Shown here piece by piece: positions 43,720 to 52,548 of a stretch of 64,000 nt of DNA; the stretch's first letter is position 1, and each line of letters starts with the position of its first letter. The stretch is from CAWCTD01 sp963798455 (lineage in GTDB: Bacteria; Acidobacteriota; Terriglobia; Bryobacterales; Bryobacteraceae). The stretch is from positions 1,426,001 through 1,490,000 of the forward strand of contig CAWCTD010000004.1 of NCBI GenBank assembly GCA_963798455.1, written 5' to 3'. Under the pieces are notes generated by a model. It was given only the letters and a program-made list of their open reading frames with translations. It had not been told where the DNA came from and searched no databases. A program made the translations under genes and the position numbers.

Positions 43720-45081
43720 CTACCGCAGTTCCACCACTGTCTGGAACATGGAGGCCGGCAACTGAATTCCCGAAGTTGCCAGGCGCTCGTAGAATTTCGG
43801 CCGGATGCCCGTGGCGCGGAAACGGCCCTTGACGCGCCCGTTCTCGCCGAGCCCAGTCTTCTCGAAAAGGAAGATCTCCTGGGTGGTGACTTGGTCGCCC
43901 TCCATTCCGGTGCACTCCGTCATATACGTAACCCGGCGGCTGCCGTCGCTCATCCTCGCGATCTGGACGAACATGTCGATGGCCGAGGCGACCTGCTGCC
44001 GGACGGCCCGGATGCCCATGTTGGCGTTAGCCATGCCTACCATCACTTCCAGGCGGCCGATGGCGTCGCGCGGGCTGTTGGCGTGGATGGTGGTCAGCGA
44101 CCCGTCATGGCCCGTATTCATGGCTTGCAGCATGTCCAGCGCTTCTTCGCCGCGCACCTCACCCACGATGATCCGGTCGGGACGCATACGCAGCGCGTTG
44201 ATCACCAACTGGCGAATCTTGATGGCCCCCTGCCCTTCGATGTTGGGCGGACGTGTCTCCATCCTGGCCACGTGGACCTGGCGCAGTTGCAGCTCGGCCG
44301 CATCCTCGATGGTTACGATGCGCTCGTCCTCGGGGATGGAGCTCGACAAGACATTCAGAAGCGTGGTCTTGCCCGCCCCGGTTCCGCCGGTGATGATGAT
44401 ATTCAGGCGCGCCTTCACGCAGGCCTGGAACAACTGCAGCATCCCTTCGGTGAAGGTGAGGTTCTTGACCAGGTCTTCCGCCTGGAGAGGATCCTTGCCG
44501 AAGCGGCGGATGGAGAGCAGCGGGCCGTCCACGGCGACCGGGGGAATGACGGCGTTCACGCGCGACCCGTCCGGCAGACGGGCGTCCACCATCGGGGAGG
44601 ATTCGTCGATGCGGCGCCCGACGCGCGAAACGATCCTCTCGATGATCCGCAACAGGTGGGCGTTGTCCTTGAACTCCACCGGCGTGCGGTACAGCTTGCC
44701 GGCGCGCTCCACGTGGACCAGGCGCGGGGTCGTCACCAGAATGTCGTTCACCGAGGGATCCTGGAGCAGCGGCTCCAGCGGCCCCAGCCCGAACACTTCG
44801 TTCAGGACTTCGTCGATGACCCTTTCTTTCTCGACCAGGCTGAGCGGCGCCTTCTCCTCGTCGATCAGCTTCGCCAGTGCGCCGCGGATCTCGGCGCGGA
44901 CGCGCTCGCCCCCCATGGAGGACAGGATCTCCAAGTTGATCCGGTCCAGCAGTTTACGGTGGAGTGTGAACTTCAGCTCTTGATACTCCGGAGTGTAGGC
45001 ATGCCTGCCCGCTACCCGAGAGCCGGGCGGGGCGTCTCGCGTGATCATCGCTTTGGGCGTCGCACTCGCTACTGTCGCCAT
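43720..45081 (-). CDS. cpaF: Tad pilus assembly/retraction ATPase CpaF/TadA
   Basis: 453 residues, cytoplasmic hexameric secretion ATPase (VirB11/PulE class) that powers Flp pilus extension. Walker A GGTGAGKTT at 232-240, Asp box ERIVTIEDAAELQL, Walker B-type RIIVGEVRGEEALDML, and His box region GSLTTIHANSPRD. The N-terminal domain (residues 35-200) is typical of CpaF, with FGLGPLEPLLQDPSVNDILV. The length is normal. Genes cpaE and tadB flank it at about 10 bases each. Confidence 0.94.
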   Translation of the reverse strand: MATVASATPKAMITRDAPPGSRVAGRHAYTPEYQELKFTLHRKLLDRINLEILSSMGGERVRAEIRGALAKLIDEEKAPLSLVEKERVIDEVLNEVFGLGPLEPLLQDPSVNDILVTTPRLVHVERAGKLYRTPVEFKDNAHLLRIIERIVSRVGRRIDESSPMVDARLPDGSRVNAVIPPVAVDGPLLSIRRFGKDPLQAEDLVKNLTFTEGMLQLFQACVKARLNIIITGGTGAGKTTLLNVLSSSIPEDERIVTIEDAAELQLRQVHVARMETRPPNIEGQGAIKIRQLVINALRMRPDRIIVGEVRGEEALDMLQAMNTGHDGSLTTIHANSPRDAIGRLEVMVGMANANMGIRAVRQQVASAIDMFVQIARMSDGSRRVTYMTECTGMEGDQVTTQEIFLFEKTGLGENGRVKGRFRATGIRPKFYERLATSGIQLPASMFQTVVELR

Positions 45082-45092
45082 GGTTTTGTCCT

Positions 45093-46259
45093 TTAGTTAC
45101 CGAAAATGGAGAGCTTCCTCTTGCCGCTCTGCTCCTGGATGCCGGCGATGGAGGCCGCCATCCGGGAAAACTGCCTGCCGAGATTGGTGTTGGAAGGCAC
45201 CAACCGGCCTTCCGCATAGGCTTCGTAGATCGAGCTGTACTCGTCGGGCAACATCGTATGCACCGGAATGCCCAACAACCCTCCCAGTTCGCTGGGCATG
45301 ACATCCGGGGACTTGGACACACGGTTCAAGATCAAGCGGATCCGGCTCTGCGCATACCCGGCATTCAGCAGGTTGTGCAGAATCTGCTGGACTTGATGCA
45401 GAGCGGGCACGTCGAGCGTCGTGACCAGAAACGCCTCGTCCACTTCCTCCAGCGCGTTCAGCACGAACGGATTCAGCCCGCGTCCCAAGTCGACCAGCGT
45501 CCAGTCATACTGAAACCGCACGAAACGCAGGACCGTCTGCACGTCTTCGCTCTTGGGTTCTTCGCGCAGGGCCGTCGCGCCGGGCGCACGGATGACCTGC
45601 AGCCTCGGCATGCCGTTGGAGATTAGAGCCCGCCAGTAGCTTGCGTCCAAGCGGTCCGTGTTGCTCATGGCGTCCAGGATCGAGTAGTGCGACTTGGACT
45701 TCATCAGGAACCCCACCAGCCCCGCGTCCAGATCGAAGTCCGCCAGCAGGACCTGCTGGTTGGTCTGGCGGGACAGTTCGACCGCGGTGTGGCAGGCGAT
45801 GGTTGTCGCGCCACAGCCGCCCTTGGCCGAGAAGAATCCGAGGATTTTCCCGCCATTCGAGGCGATGTTCTGCCGCTGCCTGCTGTGGAGCGCAATCCGC
45901 TCCAGCGCTTTGCCAAGATTGACGGAAAAGGGCGGATACAAGTACGCGTCAGCGCCCGCATGTACAACCGAGAGAATCGTCTCGGGGTCCGCTGACTGGT
46001 GCAGAGCGACTACCATCGGCGCGGCTGAAGTCCCCTTGATCTGCGCGATGAACTCCTCGTACGGCTCTTTCAACCGCGTGAAGTCGATGAGGACCGCGTC
46101 GGGACGAATTCGCTCCAGCTTCTCCAGGAACGCAGGCCACTCTCCGAAATCCGGTTGATCGATCACCGTGCGCGCAGCCGTGCCTTCCAGGCAGGCTTGC
46201 ACTTCCTGCTTCCATTCCTTTGCGGCGATGATCAAGCCAAGCGTTATCGGGTAGGCCAA
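45093..46259 (-). CDS. cpaE: Tad pilus localisation ATPase CpaE/TadZ
   Basis: 388 residues. The N-terminal third is receiver-like (residues 5-120, DAVLIDFTRL with D59 in the phospho-acceptor position). The C-terminal two thirds form a MinD/ParA-like ATPase with KGGCGATT at 146-153. As in other CpaE proteins the P-loop lacks the signature second Lys of true ParA proteins (GATT instead of GKTT). VLLADFDLDAGLVGFLM and WTLVDLGRGLNP follow. It recruits the Tad machinery to its site at the membrane. It starts 29 bases after the secretin gene. Confidence 0.9.
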   Translation of the reverse strand: MAYPITLGLIIAAKEWKQEVQACLEGTAARTVIDQPDFGEWPAFLEKLERIRPDAVLIDFTRLKEPYEEFIAQIKGTSAAPMVVALHQSADPETILSVVHAGADAYLYPPFSVNLGKALERIALHSRQRQNIASNGGKILGFFSAKGGCGATTIACHTAVELSRQTNQQVLLADFDLDAGLVGFLMKSKSHYSILDAMSNTDRLDASYWRALISNGMPRLQVIRAPGATALREEPKSEDVQTVLRFVRFQYDWTLVDLGRGLNPFVLNALEEVDEAFLVTTLDVPALHQVQQILHNLLNAGYAQSRIRLILNRVSKSPDVMPSELGGLLGIPVHTMLPDEYSSIYEAYAEGRLVPSNTNLGRQFSRMAASIAGIQEQSGKRKLSIFGN

Positions 46260-46288
46260 TGGTCTCCTCCTGCGGGAGAGTTCCCTCT

Positions 46289-47800
46289 CTATCCGGCCGC
46301 GGGGCTCCTGGGCGCCGGCGCCGCCTGAGCAGGCGCGGCCGCCGGGGCGGACTGACCCGGCGGCGGATTGGGAATGGCGGGGCTCGGCTCGAACGACGGG
46401 GCCGCGGTTGCCTCCGCTGGTCTCAGACTCCGGATCAACTCTTCCACGGGCATCGTATCCTTAGGGGGCTTCACCGGAACCGGGCCGGTCACGTCCATCC
46501 CTGGAGTCCGTGGCGCATGTGCGGAAGTTCCTTCCAGGAAGGGCACCGGCATCTCGATCTCCGGCACCGGTTGCCCGGCGGGCACGGGACGCACCAGTTC
46601 CGGCGTGACCATCACCAGGAGCTCCGTGTTGCTCTTGCTCCGGCTCTTCGACTGGAACAGCTTGCCCAAGAACGGTATGTCGCCAAGCCCAGGGATCTTG
46701 CTCCAGGACTCGGTGACTCGGTTGTCCAGTAGTCCGGCGATGCCGAAGCTCTGGCCGCTCTCCAATTCGACCTCGGTCTGTACACGCCGCGTGGTCAGGG
46801 CCGGAATGTTGAAGCCCTGAAAGAGCAGGCCGTTGGCAAAGTCCAGTGAGCTTACTTCCGGCGTCACCTGCAATCGGATGGTCCCTCGTGGAGTGACACG
46901 AGGCAGGAAGGTGAGCCTGACGCCGAACTCCCGGAATTGAATGGTCACCGCACCCACCGATGCGCCACCCTGGATCATAGGGAAGGGGAACTCGCCGCCA
47001 GCCAGGAAGCTGGCCGTCTTGCCATCGATGGCAGGCACGGTGGGTTCCGCCAGAGTTTCCAGCATTCGTTTGTTCTCCAGGGCTTTAATCGTGGTGGCCA
47101 GGTTGAGGTCCGGACGGAAGAGGAAAATGTTCAATGCATCAGCCAGACTGAAACTGCTACTGTCGACGCCTGACGAGCCCGGGGCGGGGAACTGACCAGT
47201 CGTCGCCCTCCCGATCGTATTGCCTGCTCCTGTGCTGACGATATTGGCTCCCAGCTCAAGCGAGGCCGCACGGTCTACATTGGCGAAGCGCACCTTAAGC
47301 AGAATCTGGGCGTCCGTGGGCGGAATAGCCACCTGCAACAGGTTCACGGTCTTGCCCAGGGTGCTGGCAATGGCCACCGCGCGCTCGGCGTTGACCAGGT
47401 CTTTGACCGTGCCACGCAGGAAGACGGTGTTGTTCTCCAGGCTGATGGAGACGTCCTGCCCCGCCAGTTCCTTGGCCATCTCCCGGCGCACGGCTTCAAG
47501 AGCAGTGGTGCTGGAGCGTACGTTGAGATCGAAGATGAGCCGGTTCCCTCCCTGCTGCCAAATGATCAAGCTGGTTTCACCCGGCGCGAGCCCGTTGACG
47601 AGCACCTCTCGCGGAGTCACGGCGAGAGCCTCGGCTAATCCCGGGCTGGCTACCGCGACACGCTGGATGATGACCGGGCTGTCAACCATCAGGGACTTGC
47701 CCGCCGTCACGAACAGGTCTCTGGCGGCGGGAGCCTCCTGTGCCTGCGCGGCAAGGCAGGTCATGACCCCCAAAACGACGATTCCTTTTGCTGCCGGCAT
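46289..47800 (-). CDS. cpaC: Tad pilus outer-membrane secretin CpaC/RcpA
   Basis: 503 residues. ATG 47800 was preferred over the in-frame GTG 47815 because TGAGG lies about 8 bases before it; the stop codon of cpaB lies within that site. Signal peptide KGIVVLGVMTCLAAQAQ. The N-terminal pilus-formation domain (FVTAGKSLMVDSPVIIQRVAVASPG in parts) is followed by a BON-like domain (VSISLENNTVFLRGTVKDL). The secretin core covers about 160-410, with VQTEVELESGQSFGIAGLL and IPGLGDIPFLGKLFQSKS. The Pro/Ala-rich tail is species-specific. It forms the gated outer-membrane ring for the Flp pilus. Confidence 0.92.
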   Translation of the reverse strand: MPAAKGIVVLGVMTCLAAQAQEAPAARDLFVTAGKSLMVDSPVIIQRVAVASPGLAEALAVTPREVLVNGLAPGETSLIIWQQGGNRLIFDLNVRSSTTALEAVRREMAKELAGQDVSISLENNTVFLRGTVKDLVNAERAVAIASTLGKTVNLLQVAIPPTDAQILLKVRFANVDRAASLELGANIVSTGAGNTIGRATTGQFPAPGSSGVDSSSFSLADALNIFLFRPDLNLATTIKALENKRMLETLAEPTVPAIDGKTASFLAGGEFPFPMIQGGASVGAVTIQFREFGVRLTFLPRVTPRGTIRLQVTPEVSSLDFANGLLFQGFNIPALTTRRVQTEVELESGQSFGIAGLLDNRVTESWSKIPGLGDIPFLGKLFQSKSRSKSNTELLVMVTPELVRPVPAGQPVPEIEMPVPFLEGTSAHAPRTPGMDVTGPVPVKPPKDTMPVEELIRSLRPAEATAAPSFEPSPAIPNPPPGQSAPAAAPAQAAPAPRSPAAG

Positions 47801-47811
47801 GTGGATTGACC

Positions 47812-48711
47812 TCACTTTCGTTCCTCCGCACTCGCAGATTGCTCTTTCTGATCCTGGAACTTGACTTCGTTCCTGCGGGTCCCCTGGATGACCTCCACGA
47901 TGATCGGAATCGCGACCCGCTCGGGCTGCACGGCTGCGACCGGCACCGGCCGCGGCTTGGGCGCCGAGCGGACCGGACCGGGAGCCACGGGAGACCTGAA
48001 GGGCGTGCCGGAGAAGATGTTTACAGCGGCTGTTCCGGTCGTCTTGGCCTCCTGGGTGTCCAGCGGGTTCCGGAGGACCAACTGAATCCGCATATCGTTG
48101 CTGATCAGGCTCAGCACTTCGGCCTGCTCCGGGGTCACCAGCAGGTTGACCACCTGAACAGTGACCGGCTTGCCTTCGTTGTCCTTCTGGATGTTCTGCC
48201 CCGCGCTCAGAACCTGGATGTTTTGCAGAATGGTCTTGGTGATGGTCCCGGCGCTGGAGCCGCCGGGCGGAGTGCCCAGAACAAGTATGTCAACGCGCTG
48301 TCCCGGCACTACGAAGCCAGCCACGCCGACCACATCGTTCACGCGCACGGCTACGCCGCGCATCCCGGGCGGGATCGTCGCGGAAAGCCCCGCTCCGGCT
48401 CCCCTCGCCGCAAGCCGGGCGTCCAGTAACGGCTCGCCTTGATAGATGCTCGCCACCACGCCCCTGCCAAGCGCGTCTTCCTTCTTCAGCACGGCGTTCG
48501 AGGGAAGCGGACCGGACCACTCGCCGATCTTCACGTCCGCGTCGCTGATCAGTGTGCCAACCGGCAGGTCACGCGCCGCTACCATGACTTGATTCGTAGC
48601 CGGCTTGGCGCTGGTGCTCATCTGAGACGAAATCAGCCTGTAGATCAGGACGCTCGCGCCCAGCGAGACTACCAACGCAAAAACCATAACAGACAAGAGT
48701 CGTTTGCTCAT
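47812..48711 (-). CDS. cpaB: Tad pilus protein CpaB/RcpC
   Basis: 299 residues with an N-terminal membrane anchor (LLSVMVFALVVSLGASVLIY). A SAF domain follows (MVAARDLPVGTLISDADVKIGEW) and then the RcpC region (GVAVRVNDVVGVAGFVVPGQRVDILV, VVNLLVTPEQAEVLSLIS). In the periplasm it supports secretin assembly and may bind peptidoglycan. The C-terminal 70 residues are Pro-rich. It starts 174 bases after flp, with a strong stem-loop between them. Confidence 0.9.
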   Translation of the reverse strand: MSKRLLSVMVFALVVSLGASVLIYRLISSQMSTSAKPATNQVMVAARDLPVGTLISDADVKIGEWSGPLPSNAVLKKEDALGRGVVASIYQGEPLLDARLAARGAGAGLSATIPPGMRGVAVRVNDVVGVAGFVVPGQRVDILVLGTPPGGSSAGTITKTILQNIQVLSAGQNIQKDNEGKPVTVQVVNLLVTPEQAEVLSLISNDMRIQLVLRNPLDTQEAKTTGTAAVNIFSGTPFRSPVAPGPVRSAPKPRPVPVAAVQPERVAIPIIVEVIQGTRRNEVKFQDQKEQSASAEERK

Positions 48712-48848
48712 CCTTGCCTCTCCACAGTCTCGACCGCGGGCGATCCTCCCGCCCGCCGGGACCTCAGGGCCGTGCCGCGTGCTTGACCGCTCCCGACTGC
48801 GCCGCCGTCAGCCCTGTCGTTTCAAACTCGCCCAACAGAAGAAGCCCA

Positions 48849-48871
48849 GGGGCACGGCACAGCCGTGCCCC
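48849..48871 (-). terminator. Stem-loop between flp and cpaB
   Basis: Perfect 10-bp stem (48849-48858 with 48862-48871) and 3-base loop, 14 bases past the flp stop codon. On - it is followed by a short CT-rich run without a strong T-tract. It probably works as a partial terminator or as 3' end protection, so that pilin is made in excess over the rest of the operon, as in other pilus operons. Confidence 0.6.
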
Positions 48872-48884
48872 CAGGGGCCAAGCC

Positions 48885-49061
48885 CTAGCTCGCGCAGGTT
48901 GCCGCCGATCCCAGTTGGGTGTTGGCTGCCTGCCAAATGGTTGTGACGCTGCCGCCGGCGCTGATGAACAGAGCCGCGGAAGCAAGGGCCACGAAAGCCA
49001 GGAGCAGTGTGTACTCGATCAGGTCCTGGCCTTGTTCGTCTCTCAGGAAATTCCACATCAT
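48885..49061 (-). CDS. flp: Flp/Fap-type pilin
   Basis: 58 residues, the major subunit of the Tad pilus. ATG 49061 follows AAGGAG by 9 bases; a second ATG is the next codon. The sequence has the Flp leader and helix: NFLRDEQGQDLIEYTLLLAF, then VALASAALFISAGG. The Gly before Q-D-L-I-E-Y is the cleavage site for TadV, and Glu+5 with Tyr+6 is conserved. The tail ends ATCAS, with an unusual Cys three residues from the end. The start overlaps the stop of the upstream membrane-protein gene (ATGA). Confidence 0.9.
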   Translation of the reverse strand: MMWNFLRDEQGQDLIEYTLLLAFVALASAALFISAGGSVTTIWQAANTQLGSAATCAS

Positions 49062-50755
49062 AGTGATTCACTCCTTGTTGGATTGGATTGCGTGGTCCTC
49101 CGGGGACCACTCGGGTTAACCCTCGTGATCGCGCGATCACGAACATCTCTGCCGCACAGCCTGGCAGAAGCTTGGTCCCTCTCCGGCGATGCGCTCCGGG
49201 CCAGCGCGGCCTCGGACCGGAATACGATGGCCATGCCATCGTCATACACCGGTCGCCAGCGTCTGGACTCCTTCAGCGCGCCGGTCAGAGGGGTGTCGAC
49301 ACGCAGGAGGACCGTGTCCACGCTGTACTTGTTGAGCGTGTCCTCCCATCCGTACTGGGCGTTCAACACGTTGAGATACTTCTTGGTGAACGCCTCGCCG
49401 TACAGATCGAATCTGCCGTCGACAAAAACTTTGGTTTGCGGATAGAGGCAGTAGATCATATAGCCGCCCCACACGTCCTCCGCGAATATGCTCCGGGACA
49501 TCTCCGGGCCCCGCAGCACCGCAAGCGCCCGGACTGGGTACTGCTTCGGGTCGTACTCGGCCCGGAACTTGGCTGGCGGCGCGGGGGCATAGAAGATCAC
49601 AGCTATCGCCAGGAAGCCCAGCGCGCTGGCCAGGTGCACACGTGCCAGCCGGTCGTTGGCCCCAAAATCCGCCGCGAAGTTCTCGAAGGCCCGGACCGTC
49701 TTGCCCACCCAGGGCGCCAGCGGCGCCTCGGCCAGCAGGATGAGCAGATCCTGGAGCATGCCCGCCACCACCGGCGCGGCAACCAGCAGGTAGATGGGCA
49801 GGTTCCGCACGGAGAACAGGGCCAGGTGCAGCCATCCCGCCACCATGAATGCCTGAGCGAAACGCTTGCGGTACAGGCACCACGCCGCCGCCGCTACACC
49901 CAGTAGCACCAGCGGCTCGTACCACGGCGTCAGGTTGTTCTGGAAATTTGTCGACTGGTACTCGCTGATGTACCGCCACACGGACGATTCCGACAGGAAC
50001 CGCCACATGTGGACATGAAGATGGTAGAAATACGGGTTGACCAGCGTAGCTGCCGCCGAAGCCAGCCCGGTGAGCACGAACGGCTTGCTGCGCCTGAGCG
50101 CTCGAAGCGCCTTTTCCTGGTCCTTTTCCAATAGCCAGGCCGTCAGCTCACCGGCCGCATAGCAGCCGATCAGGATGATTCCGACAATGAATCCGCCGTG
50201 CAGGTTGGTCCACAGGACCATCAGGGCAGGCAAAATCACCAAGAGCCGGACGCGGCCCTGCCGGGCGCGTTCCAACACGGCGCAGAAGACCACCACCAGA
50301 AGCAGGGTGAACAAGTGCGGGCGCGCCAGCCAATGCAAAGTGGACCCCGCGGTCGCCGCGAAGGTCACGGCGAATGCGACCAGAACGTTGGGGCACTCGG
50401 CTCTCACCATGCGGAACAGCATGGCGAACGTGAAGCAGAGGACCAGCATGCTGGCCAGGACCACCGCCGCCATCCCGGCGTGCTGGTGGAGCCATGCGGC
50501 GCCCACGTCCCACAGCCATTCCCATGCGTACCAGGGCTGGCCGGACTTCGTATAGGAAAACAGATCCATCCGGGGAACGCTGCCGTTTTGCAGAATCCAC
50601 TCCCCCGTGCGAACGTGCCAGCCGGTGTCGCCATCGCCGAGCATCCCCTTGGCGCCACCCATCCGGAGGAACAACAGCGCCAGCGGCATCAGAAACGCCA
50701 CGTCCGTCAGCGACGGCAGAAGGCGAATTACCGGGTTGGGCTTTGCCGTATTCAT
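49058..50755 (-). CDS. Polytopic membrane protein inside the tad operon
   Basis: 565 residues with about ten hydrophobic spans from residue 17 to 400 (VAFLMPLALLFLRMG, AAVVLASMLVLCFTFAMLF, LLVILPALMVLWTNLHGGFIVGIILIG in parts). Then comes a soluble part with SIFAEDVWGGYMIYCLYPQTKVFVDGRFDLYGEAF. That layout, with GDGDTGWHVRTGEWIL early on, recalls GT-C-like glycosyltransferase or O-antigen-polymerase-type proteins of acidobacteria, but no catalytic motif is certain. It starts 6 bases after the TadG-like gene and overlaps flp by 4 bases. The last 45 residues are basic and unordered, because the DNA there carries palindromes next to the flp start. It may modify pilin, though this is unproven. 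Confidence 0.75.
   Translation of the reverse strand: MNTAKPNPVIRLLPSLTDVAFLMPLALLFLRMGGAKGMLGDGDTGWHVRTGEWILQNGSVPRMDLFSYTKSGQPWYAWEWLWDVGAAWLHQHAGMAAVVLASMLVLCFTFAMLFRMVRAECPNVLVAFAVTFAATAGSTLHWLARPHLFTLLLVVVFCAVLERARQGRVRLLVILPALMVLWTNLHGGFIVGIILIGCYAAGELTAWLLEKDQEKALRALRRSKPFVLTGLASAAATLVNPYFYHLHVHMWRFLSESSVWRYISEYQSTNFQNNLTPWYEPLVLLGVAAAAWCLYRKRFAQAFMVAGWLHLALFSVRNLPIYLLVAAPVVAGMLQDLLILLAEAPLAPWVGKTVRAFENFAADFGANDRLARVHLASALGFLAIAVIFYAPAPPAKFRAEYDPKQYPVRALAVLRGPEMSRSIFAEDVWGGYMIYCLYPQTKVFVDGRFDLYGEAFTKKYLNVLNAQYGWEDTLNKYSVDTVLLRVDTPLTGALKESRRWRPVYDDGMAIVFRSEAALARSASPERDQASARLCGRDVRDRAITRVNPSGPRRTTQSNPTRSESL
49092..49141. repeat. Cluster of three palindromes just upstream of flp
   Basis: In 50 bases: a 7-bp hairpin (49092-49098 with 49104-49110), the 10-base palindrome GGGTTAACCC (49113-49122), and the perfect 18-base palindrome CGTGATCGCGCGATCACG (49124-49141). 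They lie within the last codons of the membrane-protein gene, 31-80 bases before the pilin ATG. They could be protein-binding sites or RNA structures controlling pilin expression. No -10 or -35 is visible among them. Confidence 0.6.
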
Positions 50756-50761
50756 GCGTGC

Positions 50762-52540
50762 CTATTCGACCAGTGCAACCTTCTTTATGAAGAGCGGCTG
50801 GTTGATCTCCGCCAGCCTCAGATTGGAGTTCGCGTGTACTTTCAGGGCCCCCGCGATGAGTTGCAGCGGGCTGTCGTACCCGCCGCCCCCAACCATCGAG
50901 GTGAAGGCCCCCCGAGGCTGGTACGCCACGCCCCAGATGTGCAGAGCAGGCGAGGCTTTGAAGAACATCTCCACGGACGCCGGGTTGGCCAGGGCCGTGT
51001 TCGGGCAGCCGGTGGAGGCGTTATTACCGCAGCTTGTGTCTATGTAGCCCTGCGGCGTGTACTTGACCACCGAGTTGTGCTGGTCTTGCCAGAGAACGAC
51101 GGGGGAGAACGGCTTCAACTCCTCCGGCAATGCGTCGCTCGCCCGATTCAGGCCGTGTATGTTGATGCTGATGTCGGCATTGTTCCCCGTCTGGAAGCCC
51201 GAGATCCCCATTTGCAGGGAGTTGTAGGCTTGGGTACCTGCGAGTTGCGGCGGCGGTTGCAGTCCGGGGTAGCTCGTGTCCGTGAAAATGAAGATCTCTC
51301 CGGCGTTCGGGGGGGCTTGGTTGAATGTCTGCGTGCCATCCTGGATGGTCATGTTCGTCTGCACGTCAAACAGAGGTTTAGGGTTCTGGCCCTGGGGTGT
51401 TACACCGGCGATAACGTAACGCCCAGGATCGAACTCGACCACGGTACCGCCACTTTGGTTCCTGAGTCCGCCGTAAAACACGTAGTCGCCGAAGCCGCCG
51501 CTGTCGGACGCGAAGCGAATGTAGCCGTGGACCGTGAGCGGGTCGCCCGTGGGCTTGCCGTTGCCGTCCACTGCGTAGTAGCTGCCCGGCTGGTATACCA
51601 CCGGATTGGCCTCATCCGGCCCGCCCAAGAGGTTTCCGAGCGTAATGGGATGCGCAGGCGCCTCGGCCAGCGTCGGCGGGGGCGGCTGCCCCAAGCCGCG
51701 CATGGGATCCTTGAAAATAGCTCGGTCCGAGTATCCGTTTTGGGGCATCTGGATCCAGTCGGCATTGTTGCTGTTCACGATGTAACCCTGGTCGCGGATG
51801 AAAGTGTAGGGGGCCCGCACCACGCCGCCGCCCTGGTTCTCTCCCGCCCACCGGCCGTCGGCTGTCACGCCGTGCTTGTTGGAAGCCAGGAGAACCCCGC
51901 CGTCGGCCCGCACCGCGTCCATGCCCTGGTTGTTGTTGGCCTGGACGAGCAGGTCCACACCGCAGACCGTCTGGCCCCCGTTGTCCATGGGCACGCAATC
52001 GGATTCCCGGTTCAGAAGGATCAGCGACCCCATTACGGACGAGTCGATGACCGCGGCGGTGGCACGCGCGCTGACCAGAGAGGAGGTATTCCCCAGGATC
52101 GATGAGAACAACTGCGGCACTCGTTCGGAGACTCTAGCCGTGACCCAGTAGTACGGATGCACCCCCGGGGCCGTGGGGATGGGGTACGTGGTGTTGGCCT
52201 CCATGGTCACGTTCTGACGCCCCCCCTCGGTCACACTGAAGCCGTTCTGCTGCGCGTACAGGCATCCGTTCTGAATGTTGCCGGCGCCCGGACAGGAGGT
52301 GGCCGCCTGGCAGGTCACCCCAGTGCCGCAGGTGTAAGCGTCGTCCCCCTCGCCTGCCGACACGAAAGCCTGCTGCGCCGCCGCCAGCGCCGCGGAGTCG
52401 GCGGCGGCCTGCGCCGACTTTTTCGTGAAGTAAGACCAGCCCAGGTCCACCGCGAGGCCCATCAGCCCCACCATGGCGAACAAGGCGAAGGTGACCATCA
52501 CGATGACTTGTCCACGCTCTTTGCGGTCGCGCTTGATCAT
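50762..52540 (-). CDS. tadG: TadG-like minor pilus protein
   Basis: 592 residues from ATG 52540, behind GAGAGG. The N-terminal TadG/TadE-type segment KERGQVIVMVTFALFAMVGLMGLAVDLGW is one membrane span, followed by SAQAAADSAALAAAQ, the classical helix after it. Early Cys residues (CGTGVTCQAATSC, then C in IQNGCLY) could form disulfides. The large C-terminal part (residues about 150-590) is beta-rich and extracytoplasmic, with no von Willebrand A motif recognised. TadG proteins anchor or adapt the pilus at the cell surface. It is in one operon with two TadE-like genes upstream. Confidence 0.82.
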   Translation of the reverse strand: MIKRDRKERGQVIVMVTFALFAMVGLMGLAVDLGWSYFTKKSAQAAADSAALAAAQQAFVSAGEGDDAYTCGTGVTCQAATSCPGAGNIQNGCLYAQQNGFSVTEGGRQNVTMEANTTYPIPTAPGVHPYYWVTARVSERVPQLFSSILGNTSSLVSARATAAVIDSSVMGSLILLNRESDCVPMDNGGQTVCGVDLLVQANNNQGMDAVRADGGVLLASNKHGVTADGRWAGENQGGGVVRAPYTFIRDQGYIVNSNNADWIQMPQNGYSDRAIFKDPMRGLGQPPPPTLAEAPAHPITLGNLLGGPDEANPVVYQPGSYYAVDGNGKPTGDPLTVHGYIRFASDSGGFGDYVFYGGLRNQSGGTVVEFDPGRYVIAGVTPQGQNPKPLFDVQTNMTIQDGTQTFNQAPPNAGEIFIFTDTSYPGLQPPPQLAGTQAYNSLQMGISGFQTGNNADISINIHGLNRASDALPEELKPFSPVVLWQDQHNSVVKYTPQGYIDTSCGNNASTGCPNTALANPASVEMFFKASPALHIWGVAYQPRGAFTSMVGGGGYDSPLQLIAGALKVHANSNLRLAEINQPLFIKKVALVE

Positions 52541-52548
52541 GTCGCCTC

